From NCBI GenBank assembly GCA_903851195.1, contig CAINNJ010000009.1, positions 116,067 through 180,066 on the forward strand: 64,000 bases of DNA, read 5' to 3'. Positions 36,023 to 44,674 of this stretch are shown here, piece after piece. Below the pieces are notes generated by a model that was not told the origin of the DNA, did not search any database, and saw only the letters and a program-made list of their open reading frames with translations. The position numbers and the translations under genes are program-made. How positions within the stretch are numbered: position 1 is the first letter of the stretch; each line of letters begins with the position of its first letter. This DNA is from an uncultured Acidobacteriia bacterium. GTDB lineage: Bacteria; Acidobacteriota; Terriglobia; Bryobacterales; Bryobacteraceae.

Positions 36023-36664
36023 TCATGATCTGCCGATACAGGGTGTGCCGATATAGGACACCATCCGTCCCGCCTGTTCCTTTTCGCGACGAAAAGAAAA
36101 ATACCGGTCCGCTTCACAGTAAGTGCAAGCACCCGCCTTCCAGATGTCCGTGACTCCCGCCAGTTGCAGTTGTCGCTCGTTGACTGCTGCCAAATCCAGA
36201 TGCGTAGGGGAAACGGCGGATCCGGCTTCGGGCAGCCAGAAAGTAAATTGGCGCGCAACGTCCGGCCCCACCTCGTAACAACAGGGTCCGATAGCCGGTC
36301 CGATCGCGGCGGCCAAATCTTCCGGCGCGGACCCATACCTGGAAATTAGTTCCCGCACGGCGGCGCCGACGATATTCCTCGCGCTTCCCCGCCAGCCCGC
36401 GTGAATGGACGCAACGGCGTGGGTTTTCCGGTCCGCCAGCAGGATGGGGACGCAGTCGGCGGTTCGGATCCCCACCACGATGCCTGGGTTATTGGAGACC
36501 AGCGCATCCCCTTCCGAGGCAGCGCAGCCACGCAGCGTGGCCTCGACAGTAATGTCCGAGTGAATCTGCTTCACAGTCGTGATTCCCGCGGGGTAGACGG
36601 AATCCCGCTGGCCGAAGCCGTGAAGAAGCCAGGGATACGCGGAAAGGTTCGGGGCTGTCAGCAT
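36023..36664 (-). CDS. pgeF: PgeF-type laccase-domain protein (peptidoglycan editing factor)
   Basis: The 213-aa product contains the family signature G-I-R-T-A-D-C-V-P-I-L-L-A-D, then S-I-H-A-G-W-R-G-S-A-R-N-I, then G-P-A-I-G-P-C-C-Y-E-V-G. These hold the zinc-ligand His and Cys pair of the YfiH/PgeF group, once annotated as polyphenol oxidase and now known as an enzyme that removes misincorporated L-Ser from UDP-MurNAc. It is divergent to the GT39-like gene with a short intergenic region. Length is near the usual 230-245 aa. Confidence 0.87.
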   Translation of the reverse strand: MLTAPNLSAYPWLLHGFGQRDSVYPAGITTVKQIHSDITVEATLRGCAASEGDALVSNNPGIVVGIRTADCVPILLADRKTHAVASIHAGWRGSARNIVGAAVRELISRYGSAPEDLAAAIGPAIGPCCYEVGPDVARQFTFWLPEAGSAVSPTHLDLAAVNERQLQLAGVTDIWKAGACTYCEADRYFSFRREKEQAGRMVSYIGTPCIGRS

Positions 36665-36694
36665 CGGACGTACACTAAACTTCGATCTTACGGC

Positions 36695-38320
36695 ATGACG
36701 AAACGACTGCCCTCCAGGGCGATTCCGGTAGCGGCCTGTCTGGTCTTTTTTCTGATGGGGATCGCGCTGCTTCCCTGGCCGGGGCTGCAGAATGACGAAC
36801 TGTTTTTCTCCGGCCCCATCTACGCGGCGGACGCGGCCTTTTACCGGCTTGAGGCAGGTTCAATCCGGATCCCGCTGATGGTCATGAGCTACACGGGAGC
36901 TCTGAAAACCTGGCTTTACGCGGGGTTGCTTCACCTGATCGCCCCGAATGAATGGTCGGTGCGTGTGCCGGTGCTGCTGATGGGTGTGGCGACCATCTGG
37001 CTAACCTGGGAGTGGACTCGTCGAATCGCGGGAGCGCGGGCGGCGGGCGTGGCCGCACTGCTGCTCGCGACGGATACCATCTTCCTGCTGACGGACCTGT
37101 TCGACTGGGGTCCGGTGGCGCTGCAGCATCTGCTGCTGATGGCGGGCCTGCTGGCGCTGCAGCGCTGGATCGAATACGGGGCCAGGGGAATGCTGGCCCT
37201 CGCCTTTTTCCTTTGGGGCCTGGGGATGTGGGACAAAGCGCTGCTGGCCTGGCCGCTGATCGGGATGGCGGTGGCGGTGGTGGTGGTTTTCCCCCGGGAA
37301 ACGCTCCGGCGCGTACGGCCGGGGGCGGCGGCGATCGCGGTGGCGGCGTTTCTGGCGGGCGCTTCGCCGCTGGTCTGGTACAATATCGCGCGGCCCGGCG
37401 AAACGGCGAAGCAGAATGCGAATTTCTCGGCGGAGAATCTCGGCAACAAGCTGAGCGTGCTGCGCCAGTCCATCGACGGATCGGCCTTGTTCGGCTACAT
37501 CGTTTATGAAGATACGGTAACCGGAAAACGGGAGCCGCGCGGCGTGGCGGAGCGTGCGTCGGTCGGGATCGCAAGACTGTTCGGCAACCATCGCCGCAAC
37601 TGGATGCGCGGCGCATTGCTGCTGGGTTTACTGGGCGCACTGTTCCTGTGGCGCTCGCCGGTCCGGAGGGTGTTGCTGTTCCTGGCGGTGGTTGTGCTGG
37701 TCGGCTGGGCGCAGATGGCCGCGACGAAAGGCGCGGGAGGAGGCTCGCATCACGTCGTTCTGCTCTGGCCCTTTCCGGCGGTGTTCCTGGGAATCGTGTT
37801 CAGCGCGCTGGCCGAAAGAGCGCCGCGCTACGGAGCCGTCGCGCTGACGCTCACCCTGCTGTTTTTCGCGGGAGAAAACCTGCTGACCACGAATCAGTAC
37901 CTCTCGATGCTCATCGTAAACGGGGGCGCGGGGGGCTGGACGGATGCGATCTACGGGCTCACGAAAGCGCTGGATACGAAATCGGCCAGCTGGTTCGGCG
38001 TGCTGGACTGGGGGTATCTGAACGGCGTTCGCATGCTGCATCCCGGTGAACTCCAGCTGTTTCTGGTGGACGTCAACGCGGACGAGAAGGAAATCCGCCG
38101 TCAGGTGAGTTCCCCGGATTTCCTGTTCATCGAGCATACCGACGACAAGCAGATGTTCCCGGGAATCAACGATCGCCTTCGGCAGGCCGCCGCGAAGGTG
38201 GGCTATGTGGAACGGGTGGAGCGGCGCATACCGGACCGGAACGGAAGGCCGGTGTTCGAGCTGTTCCGGTTTGTCCGGGCCGAAACACCGGGCGTGGCGC
38301 CGGAAGGGACATCGCGTTAG
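36695..38320 (+). CDS. Dolichyl-phosphate-mannose mannosyltransferase-like (GT39/ArnT-type) membrane protein
   Basis: From ATG 36695 the product is 541 aa with about 10-12 transmembrane segments and the diagnostic first periplasmic-loop motif Q-N-D-E-L-F-F-S-G-P-I-Y (acidic D-E) of GT-C glycosyltransferases. A hydrophilic C-terminal tail of about 110 residues follows the last helix. These enzymes move a sugar from a lipid-phosphate carrier to protein or lipid A at the outer face of the inner membrane. The frame is open upstream to 36401 because of an antisense overlap with pgeF; that extension is not coding. Confidence 0.75.
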   Translation: MTKRLPSRAIPVAACLVFFLMGIALLPWPGLQNDELFFSGPIYAADAAFYRLEAGSIRIPLMVMSYTGALKTWLYAGLLHLIAPNEWSVRVPVLLMGVATIWLTWEWTRRIAGARAAGVAALLLATDTIFLLTDLFDWGPVALQHLLLMAGLLALQRWIEYGARGMLALAFFLWGLGMWDKALLAWPLIGMAVAVVVVFPRETLRRVRPGAAAIAVAAFLAGASPLVWYNIARPGETAKQNANFSAENLGNKLSVLRQSIDGSALFGYIVYEDTVTGKREPRGVAERASVGIARLFGNHRRNWMRGALLLGLLGALFLWRSPVRRVLLFLAVVVLVGWAQMAATKGAGGGSHHVVLLWPFPAVFLGIVFSALAERAPRYGAVALTLTLLFFAGENLLTTNQYLSMLIVNGGAGGWTDAIYGLTKALDTKSASWFGVLDWGYLNGVRMLHPGELQLFLVDVNADEKEIRRQVSSPDFLFIEHTDDKQMFPGINDRLRQAAAKVGYVERVERRIPDRNGRPVFELFRFVRAETPGVAPEGTSR

Positions 38321-38347
38321 CCGTCGCGTTGGTATAGAATCTGGACC

Positions 38348-39373
38348 ATGAAACATGTTTGGTTTCGGGTCGCGGCCCTGAGCGCCGCCGCCCTGCTTCT
38401 GACTGCCGCTTATAAACGCACCGAGCAGGCCACCGTCATGGCGGACGCCGCGAATGCCTTCCTGAGCTCCCTCTGGGCCGACCAGAAGGCGACGGCCACC
38501 TACACGTTCGAGGACGACCAGCGCTTCGACTGGCACTTCATTCCGAAACTGCGCAAAGGTCTCTCGTTCGGCGCGATGCAGCCGTTTCAGCAGAAACTGG
38601 CGACATCGCTGCTTGCCGCCGGGCTGAGCCAGCAGGGGCTGATCAAAGCGGAAACCATCATGAGTCTGGATCAGGTGCTGCTGCTGCTCGAAGGCGGCGC
38701 GGGCCCGAACCGGCGCGATCCGGACAATTATTACGTCACCATCTTCGGCACGCCGGCGGCGAAGGGCACTTGGGGCTACCGGGTGGAAGGGCATCACCTG
38801 TCGCAGAACTTCACCATCGTGGACGGCCGGGTGGCGGATTCGCCGAGCTTCTTCGGCTCGAATCCAGCGGAAGTAAAGACGGGGCCGCGCAAAGGTCTGC
38901 GGGTGCTGGCGGCGGAAGACGATTTCGGCTACGAACTGCTGGAAGCGCTGGATAATTCGCAGAAAGAAACCGCGGTTGTCGACAAGACGGCGCTGAAGGA
39001 CATCATCACCATGGCGTCCCGAAAAGCGGCGCTGAACGGCGCGCCCAACGGCCTGGCGGCGGCAAAGATGACGGCCGCGCAGTACGACAAGCTGCTGACG
39101 CTGGTGGATCTCTACGCGAACAACGTGGCGCCGCAGATGGCGGAACAGCGGATGCAGCTGGCGCGCAAACAGCCGAAGAATGCGACATTTTTCGCCTGGA
39201 CGGGCGACACGGCGCGCGGCGGGCTGCATTATTACCGGGTTCAGACACCCGCGTTTCTGATCGAGATGGACTGCACGCAGGATAAGGGCAACCATATCCA
39301 CTCGGTTTGGCGCGACTACGAAGGCGATTTCGGGCTGGATCTGCTGAAAACGCACTACGCCGCCAGCCATTAA
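38348..39373 (+). CDS. DUF3500 domain-containing secreted protein
   Basis: The 341-aa product begins with a signal peptide or membrane anchor (L-S-A-A-A-L-L-L-T-A-A) and carries the DUF3500 landmarks: R-F-D-W-H-F-I-P-K-L-R-K-G-L, then W-G-Y-R-V-E-G-H-H-L-S-Q-N-F-T-I-V-D-G, then Y-Y-R-V-Q-T-P-A-F-L-I-E-M-D-C-T-Q, and a C-terminal N-H-I-H-S-V-W-R-D. The family has no known activity. It lies between the GT39-like gene and the sugar operon on the same strand. Confidence 0.85.
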   Translation: MKHVWFRVAALSAAALLLTAAYKRTEQATVMADAANAFLSSLWADQKATATYTFEDDQRFDWHFIPKLRKGLSFGAMQPFQQKLATSLLAAGLSQQGLIKAETIMSLDQVLLLLEGGAGPNRRDPDNYYVTIFGTPAAKGTWGYRVEGHHLSQNFTIVDGRVADSPSFFGSNPAEVKTGPRKGLRVLAAEDDFGYELLEALDNSQKETAVVDKTALKDIITMASRKAALNGAPNGLAAAKMTAAQYDKLLTLVDLYANNVAPQMAEQRMQLARKQPKNATFFAWTGDTARGGLHYYRVQTPAFLIEMDCTQDKGNHIHSVWRDYEGDFGLDLLKTHYAASH

Positions 39374-39419
39374 GAACGGCTCTTACAGGGCGTGCCGGTA
39401 GAATAGGGGTATCGATCTG

Positions 39420-40496
39420 GTGCCTCTTTCCCGGCGCGGTTTCATTGCGATGGCGGTTGCGGGCCGGTTGTCCGGTCCGGAACTGCGTCGTTACCCCGAC
39501 CCGGCAACCGAACTGGAAGTCATCCGCCTGACGGACCCTACCTTCGCCAGCGGCATGACGAATCCTCATCTGCGCCAGTTCGGGCGGAGGAGCGACACGC
39601 TGCTCTATTGGAGCGAGCGTTACGGGGCGGCTCGGCAGGCCTTCCAGCTCGATCTCCGCTCTGGCGATTCCCACCTGCTCACCGACGCGGCAGCCCTCGA
39701 TTCCGCAAGCCTGGCTTTCTCCGCCGATGAGCGTAATTTCTATTATTTCGACGGCCGGAGTCTCGTCGAGAGTTCGCTGGGAAATCTGAAGACGCGCGAG
39801 TTGCACCGCACGCCGGAAGGCGCGGTCCGCACCGGGATGGCGCTGGCGGCCGACGGATCCGTGCTCTTTATCGAAACACAGGGCGGCCAGGCGCGGCTGA
39901 TGCGGGTCACGCGGGCGGGCGCCAGCGCGGTGCTGCAGGCGGACGAGCCGATCGAACTGGTTGCGGGCCGTCCGCGATATCCGCAATTGCTGTACAGGAC
40001 GGGCGCGGGTCTGAACCTGGTGAACCTGGACGGTGCCGGCAAGCGGCAGCTGAAGCTGGAGCCGGGCCAAACCGGAGAGGCGTTGTGGACGCAGTCCGGC
40101 GCGGCCGTTCTTTATCTGCATGTCCCTGACGATCCGAAGCAGCTGATTACGTTGCGCGAGTACGATCCGGCCGCGAATGCCGAAAAGCTTTTGGCGAAGA
40201 CGAGCCAGTTTGAATCGGTCGCGCCGAACGCGGATGCCTCGGTGTTCGTGGGGGCGAGCCGGAGCCGGGCTTCGGCGTATGTGCTGCTCCTGCTGCGCGT
40301 GACGCGGCGGGAACTCACGCTGTGCGAGCACCATGCTTCCGATCCGAAGATGGTGGCGCCGGTGTTCAGTCCGGACAGCCAGAGCGTCTTCTTCAACAGC
40401 GACCGCCATGGGAAACAGGCGGTTTACCGGGTGCATATCGAGAAATTCGTGGAAGAGACCACCGCCGAAGGCAAGGACGACCGGCATGAGGAGTGA
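39420..40496 (+). CDS. Oligogalacturonate-lyase-like (PL22) or TolB-type beta-propeller protein
   Basis: The 358-aa product starts at a GTG, has a twin-arginine-like start (S-R-R-G-F-I) and folds as a seven-bladed propeller with repeated S-P-D-S-Q-S-V-F-F-N-S-D type strands. Near the C-terminus L-C-E-H-H-A-S-D-P-K-M-V-A-P-V-F matches the metal/His-rich signature of PL22 oligogalacturonate lyases. Those enzymes cleave di- and trigalacturonides by beta-elimination. It heads a plus-strand operon (39420-43651) where each gene overlaps the next by 4-11 bp. Confidence 0.75.
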   Translation: MPLSRRGFIAMAVAGRLSGPELRRYPDPATELEVIRLTDPTFASGMTNPHLRQFGRRSDTLLYWSERYGAARQAFQLDLRSGDSHLLTDAAALDSASLAFSADERNFYYFDGRSLVESSLGNLKTRELHRTPEGAVRTGMALAADGSVLFIETQGGQARLMRVTRAGASAVLQADEPIELVAGRPRYPQLLYRTGAGLNLVNLDGAGKRQLKLEPGQTGEALWTQSGAAVLYLHVPDDPKQLITLREYDPAANAEKLLAKTSQFESVAPNADASVFVGASRSRASAYVLLLLRVTRRELTLCEHHASDPKMVAPVFSPDSQSVFFNSDRHGKQAVYRVHIEKFVEETTAEGKDDRHEE

Positions 40497-40947
40497 GTAC
40501 CTCAGCCGGTCGGTGGCGCCCTGCCCGGTCGGACTGGTCATCACGGCGGCAGGCGGGCGCCGGAATGCGATGACGGTTTCTTTCTTTTCCGAGGTCGCAC
40601 ACCATCCGGCGGCGCTGTGGGTGTCGGTGGCGCGGATGAGTTACACGCATGAGCTGATCCGGGAAAGCGGCGTGTTCAGTCTGGCGGTCCTGCACGACGG
40701 TCAGAAGGAATTGGCGATGCGCTGCGGGACGGGATCCGGCCGCGCTCTCGACCGGTGGAGCGGGTTGGGGATGCAGGCGGGCCCGGAAGGCTTCTGGTAT
40801 CCCGCCGAGGCACTGACGGTCACGTCGTGCCGTGTGCGGTCGGAGACGGTGCTGGAGGACCACACGGTTTTTGTTGCAGACCTGTTGGCGGGGGAGGTTT
40901 ATGCAAATCGCGCGAACCGGCGGCACCTGCTGACGGTGGATTTATGA
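40486..40947 (+). CDS. Flavin-reductase-like FMN-binding-domain protein
   Basis: The 153-aa product (ATG 40486, overlapping the previous gene's end by 11 bp) has the flavin_reduct domain: C-P-V-G-L-V-I-T-A, then N-A-M-T-V-S-F-F-S-E-V-A-H-H-P, then A-L-W-V-S-V-A-R, then L-I-R-E-S-G-V-F-S-L-A-V-L. It lacks a separate oxygenase domain. It may reduce FMN/FAD for an oxygenase or be part of a two-subunit enzyme with the fused protein downstream. It is also the only standalone flavin reductase in the window and so a possible FADH2 source for the halogenase 5.8 kb downstream; that link is speculative. Confidence 0.8.
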   Translation: MRSEYLSRSVAPCPVGLVITAAGGRRNAMTVSFFSEVAHHPAALWVSVARMSYTHELIRESGVFSLAVLHDGQKELAMRCGTGSGRALDRWSGLGMQAGPEGFWYPAEALTVTSCRVRSETVLEDHTVFVADLLAGEVYANRANRRHLLTVDL

Positions 40948-42761
40948 CGGAGCCGGCCCGAACCATCTGGGACACAAAAATTCAGGCCGTTTGCGCGGTG
41001 GTGGCCGCTCAGGATGGCGAGGATGTGGAGTTGTGGATGTGCGCGAACTTCGGCCAGGTTTCGCTCGATCCGCCTCGCATTATCGTGAATCCGAACCGGT
41101 TGTATCCGATTGAGGGCGCGGTTCGCCGGGCGGGGCGGTTTTCCATCAACGTACTTCCGGAAAGTGAATTGGAAAGCGCACGGCGGATGACGGAGGTGCG
41201 GCGCCGTTCGCCACGGAAAGCCGCGGTCCTGGGCCTGCAGTTTTCCGACGATGCGGGGCACGGCATTCCGTATCTGCCGCGCTGCCTGCAAACTCTGTTT
41301 TGCGAGACCGAACAGATTCTCGATACCGGCGACCACACGGTGATGATCGCGCGGGTTCTGGAGTCACGCACTCACGCGCAGCGCGTCGGCGAGCGTCCCT
41401 TGCTGTACCCGCGGGTCACGCGCGGAACGGCCCGGTACCCGTGGCTGTCTGCGGTGGTGCGGCAGGCGGTGGTACGGAGCGGCGCGAAAGAGAAGCTGAA
41501 ACGGGCGCTGGGCCGCGGCAGAGCCGGTGAGGCGCCTGTGGATCTGGCGGGTGAGACGTATCGGCAAGGCGGACAGACGGAAAAGGAGATCGCGGAAATC
41601 GTCCGTCACGGCCTATCGGACCAGGGGCGGGTTTTGGAGCCGCCGTCGCGGGCAACAGGAATGCTGCGGCGGCGAATCGGCGTTTGCGTCGTGGGATTGG
41701 GACAGTGGGGATCCTTCCACTGCCGGCTTTTCCGCGAGGCCAATCCGCTGGTGGACCTGTACGTCTGCGGGCGAGACCCGGCGCGCGTGGCTCAGGTGGC
41801 GCGGCGGACGGGAGCGAAGGGTTTCGTGATCGGGCTGGAGAAGGCCGTGGAAGACAGCCGCTTCGAAGCGATGTCCCTGGTGTTGCCGCACCATCTCCAT
41901 GCAGGCGCCGCGCTCTTGGCGCTGGCGCACGGCAAGCACGTGATGGTGGAAAAGCCCATCGCGACTTCGCTGGAAGACGCGGACACCATGATCCTGGCGG
42001 CCCGGAAGGCGGGCGTGGTTCTGAGGATCGCGGAGGACATGCATTTCCGGCCGGCGGTGCGGGAGGCCGCCGCCGCCATCGCGCGGGGAGATGTCGGGGA
42101 ACCGCTCTATTTCACCGCGCACGGCGGCGGCATGGTGAAGCTGCAGGGCTGGAAAGCCGACGCGGAACGAATGGGCGGCGGCGTTTTGATGGATCTGGGG
42201 GTGCATTACGTCCGGGCTATGCGCTTGCTCATGGGCGAACCGGACCACGTCCAGGCGAACCGGGCGATGCAGGTGGACACGCGGATGGGCGGCGAGGACA
42301 GTGTGCACGCGACGTTCAGCAGCCGCTACGGGTGGCAGGCGCACTTCCTGCTGAGCTGGGCAGGTCCGCGCGGGCATAGTCCGGATATGATAATCTCCGG
42401 CGAGCGCGGGGTGATCCATCTGTGGCCGGGGGCGGGATTTTACGACTGGTATCCGGCGGCTCCGCGGCCGATTCCGCGGGCGCTGTCGTATTTGCGGCCC
42501 GGATGGCTGGGAGAGAAACTGACGCGGCCGGAGATGCAGCGTGTGCGGCGCCGGATTGCGGACGAAGACAAGCTGGGTTACCACCTGGAAGTGCGCGAGT
42601 TTCTGGCCGCCATAACGGAACAGCGGGAGGCCGTGAGCGCTCCGGAGCACGCGAGACGGGATCTGGAAATCGTGCTTTGCGGTTACGAGGCTTTGCGGAG
42701 CGGACACTGGACGGAGATTCCGAAGTTCGGCGCAGGTTATGCGAGGGGAGCGGCAAAATGA
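40944..42761 (+). CDS. Fusion of a flavin-reductase-like domain to a Gfo/Idh/MocA oxidoreductase
   Basis: The 605-aa product (ATG 40944, overlapping the previous stop by 4 bp) has two parts. Residues about 1-170 match the flavin_reduct domain (V-W-G-W-C-A type core; N-F-G-Q-V-S-L-D-P-P-R-I-I-V-N). A linker leads to a Rossmann dinucleotide-binding start near residue 248 (R-I-G-V-C-V-V-G-L-G-Q-W-G). The Gfo/Idh/MocA catalytic region follows with V-M-V-E-K-P-I-A-T-S (catalytic E-K-P) and G-G-V-L-M-D-L-G-V-H. The latter oxidises sugars or sugar acids with NAD(P). Fusion of these two folds in one chain is unusual. No frameshift is visible at the junction. Confidence 0.82.
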   Translation: MTEPARTIWDTKIQAVCAVVAAQDGEDVELWMCANFGQVSLDPPRIIVNPNRLYPIEGAVRRAGRFSINVLPESELESARRMTEVRRRSPRKAAVLGLQFSDDAGHGIPYLPRCLQTLFCETEQILDTGDHTVMIARVLESRTHAQRVGERPLLYPRVTRGTARYPWLSAVVRQAVVRSGAKEKLKRALGRGRAGEAPVDLAGETYRQGGQTEKEIAEIVRHGLSDQGRVLEPPSRATGMLRRRIGVCVVGLGQWGSFHCRLFREANPLVDLYVCGRDPARVAQVARRTGAKGFVIGLEKAVEDSRFEAMSLVLPHHLHAGAALLALAHGKHVMVEKPIATSLEDADTMILAARKAGVVLRIAEDMHFRPAVREAAAAIARGDVGEPLYFTAHGGGMVKLQGWKADAERMGGGVLMDLGVHYVRAMRLLMGEPDHVQANRAMQVDTRMGGEDSVHATFSSRYGWQAHFLLSWAGPRGHSPDMIISGERGVIHLWPGAGFYDWYPAAPRPIPRALSYLRPGWLGEKLTRPEMQRVRRRIADEDKLGYHLEVREFLAAITEQREAVSAPEHARRDLEIVLCGYEALRSGHWTEIPKFGAGYARGAAK

Positions 42762-43651
42762 GTTTGTCTTCGATCACGCGGCGGGAATGGCTGGCACTCG
42801 CCGCCGCAGCCGTGACAGGTGAGGGTGAGGCAGGTGCGGCGGCGACTCCACCGGCGACCTTCGGCGCGCAGTTGTACACCGTCCGCGGCTTGCTGCGAAA
42901 GGAGCCGGACCGGGCGCTGAAGACGCTGGCGGATATCGGCTTCCGCGAGGTGGAAGGCTACAACCGCCTCGCGAGCCTGGCGCTGCTGCCAAAGCTGAAA
43001 GAGCACGGGCTGACCCTGCGGGCATGCGTGGTGGAAACCCCGCTGCTGACGAATAACTGGGAGCCGTTTCCGGAACTGAAGCCGCTGAGCGTAAAAGAAG
43101 CCGTCGACAGCGTTGCGGCTGCGGGCGCCGAGTTTTTCGTGATGGGCTATATCCCGCCGGGCGCGCGTGGCGACGGAGAAGATTTCTTTCGCCGCACGGC
43201 GGACCGCATGAACGCGGCGGCCGAGCTTTGCAAGAAAGCCGGGCTGAAGTTCGTGTGGCAGAACCATGCGTTCGAATTCGCCGGGCGAGCGGGGATGCGC
43301 CCGATCGATCTCTACAAAGAACGACTGGATCTGAAGCTGGTCGGGGTTCAGTTGGATGTGTTCTGGCTGAGCATGGCAGGGGTCGATCCGGTAAAGATGC
43401 TGCAGGCCTGGAAGGGACACGTTCCGGCGCTGCGGCTCACTGACCGGAGTAAGGGTGTGCCAGGCCAGTTCGACGAGAGTGTCGGGTTGGGCGCTTATAC
43501 AGAAGCCGGGACGGGCGTGGTGGATTTTCCCGCGATCCTGAAAGCGGCGCCCGGAGCGGGCGTTCGGTTTTATTCGGTGGGACAGGACAATATGGAAGGC
43601 GACGCTCTGGAGAGTTTGAAGAAGAGCTATCTCTATTTGAAGAGTCTATAA
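42758..43651 (+). CDS. Sugar phosphate isomerase/epimerase (AP-endonuclease-like TIM barrel), Tat-type leader
   Basis: The 297-aa product (ATG 42758, ATGA overlap with the fusion gene) starts with T-R-R-E-W-L-A-L-A-A-A-A, a Tat-like signal. A TIM barrel follows, with G-A-Q-L-Y-T-V-R, then I-G-F-R-E-V-E-G-Y, then F-V-M-G-Y-I-P-P-G, V-W-Q-N-H-A-F-E-F and L-D-V-F-W-L-S-M-A-G. This is the AP_endonuc_2/hydroxypyruvate-isomerase-like fold that isomerises or epimerises keto-sugars using a divalent metal. It is the last gene of the operon, before a strong hairpin. Confidence 0.85.
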   Translation: MSLSSITRREWLALAAAAVTGEGEAGAAATPPATFGAQLYTVRGLLRKEPDRALKTLADIGFREVEGYNRLASLALLPKLKEHGLTLRACVVETPLLTNNWEPFPELKPLSVKEAVDSVAAAGAEFFVMGYIPPGARGDGEDFFRRTADRMNAAAELCKKAGLKFVWQNHAFEFAGRAGMRPIDLYKERLDLKLVGVQLDVFWLSMAGVDPVKMLQAWKGHVPALRLTDRSKGVPGQFDESVGLGAYTEAGTGVVDFPAILKAAPGAGVRFYSVGQDNMEGDALESLKKSYLYLKSL

Positions 43652-43672
43652 GGGGCGGCAGGCCGCCGCCCC
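43652..43672 (+). terminator. Hairpin terminator after the sugar operon
   Basis: GGGGCGGC (43652-43659) pairs with GCCGCCCC (43665-43672) over a 5-base loop, directly after the stop codon. A short C/T-rich tail (CCTTTC) follows. The convergent coiled-coil gene ends 28 bp further on. Confidence 0.6.
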
Positions 43673-43699
43673 CCTTTCATGCGCAGAGACACGCGACGA

Positions 43700-44608
43700 C
43701 TAGCGGGACATGTACTTGGGAGTTTGCAGGTAGCCCGAGATCTGGTCTTTGCCGACCGAGATCACCACAATCTGGTAGAGCGACTTCGCCACATAGAACT
43801 GCAGCGGCTCATTCACCGTGCGGTCTTTCTTTTCCACGCGCTTGTCATCCGCCAGCAAAATCACATTGAAGCGGTTCTTCTTCGGGTCGGCCTTTTCAAG
43901 CTGCATGCTGATATCGCCGACTTTCTGCAGCGTCTTCTGTTTCTTTAGCGAGAACTCGGTGATGGAGACTTCGCCGCGGCGGCGGAGTTCCTCGATGTCC
44001 TTCTGGCTGGTGGCGACAAATCCGTTGGTAATGCCAAGATCGCCCGAAACTTTCTTCAGGTCCGACTTGGTTTTATCGAGATCGGTCTTGGTGCTGGCAA
44101 GGTCGGTCTTCACGCCCGCCACGTCGGTGCCGACATCGGCGAGTTTGGCGTTGGCGGTGTCGGCGCGCTGTTTCACGTCGGAGAGAGCGGTGTTAGTCTG
44201 CGCGACGGCCTGTTTGGTCTGCTGGTTTTCCTGTTCCAGCTTCTTCGCCTGCTCGTCGGCGTAGCTGACCGCTTCTTTCTTGGCCTGGCTGGCCGCCTGA
44301 TTCAACTGGCGGGCGCGGGTTTCCAGATCCTCCTTGAGATCGTCCAGATGCTTCTTCTGGGCCGCCGTCATGACGGTGCTGTTCTCTTTGATGGTATCGA
44401 TCTGGTTCTGGACGATTTCCTGGTTCTTCGCGGTCAGCGTCTGAAGATCGCGAACCTGAAAGAGGAGGAAAACGTTCGCGGCAAGAGAAGCCACGATAGC
44501 TCCGCCTGCCAGGGCGGTCTTCAGGTTGGAACCCGCGGGTGGCGGTGGCGGCACCCCGTAGGACGGCGGCGGCGGCGGCGGCGGATACGGATACTGTGGT
44601 GAGCTCAT
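43700..44608 (-). CDS. Membrane-anchored coiled-coil protein
   Basis: The 302-aa product has a Pro-rich N-terminus (Y-P-Y-P-P-P-P-P-P-P-S-Y), one transmembrane helix (about 32-50) and a long coiled-coil (about 55-220) rich in K/E/Q heptads (L-D-D-L-K-E-D-L-E, K-T-D-L-D-K-T-K-S-D-L-K-K). A small C-terminal beta domain follows (V-I-L-L-A-D-D-K-R-V-E). No known family is recognised. It may tether an envelope machine or act as a scaffold. Confidence 0.7.
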   Translation of the reverse strand: MSSPQYPYPPPPPPPSYGVPPPPPAGSNLKTALAGGAIVASLAANVFLLFQVRDLQTLTAKNQEIVQNQIDTIKENSTVMTAAQKKHLDDLKEDLETRARQLNQAASQAKKEAVSYADEQAKKLEQENQQTKQAVAQTNTALSDVKQRADTANAKLADVGTDVAGVKTDLASTKTDLDKTKSDLKKVSGDLGITNGFVATSQKDIEELRRRGEVSITEFSLKKQKTLQKVGDISMQLEKADPKKNRFNVILLADDKRVEKKDRTVNEPLQFYVAKSLYQIVVISVGKDQISGYLQTPKYMSR

Positions 44609-44674
44609 GGCTTCATTCCCCCAATCTAAACAGTATAGACAGCAGCGACTTACCGTGCGTTTCGGCGCAGTTGT

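Noticed and set aside
36401..36694. N-terminal extension of the GT39-like protein
   Set aside because: It is antisense to pgeF and hydrophilic; the ATG at 36695 gives the correct membrane start.
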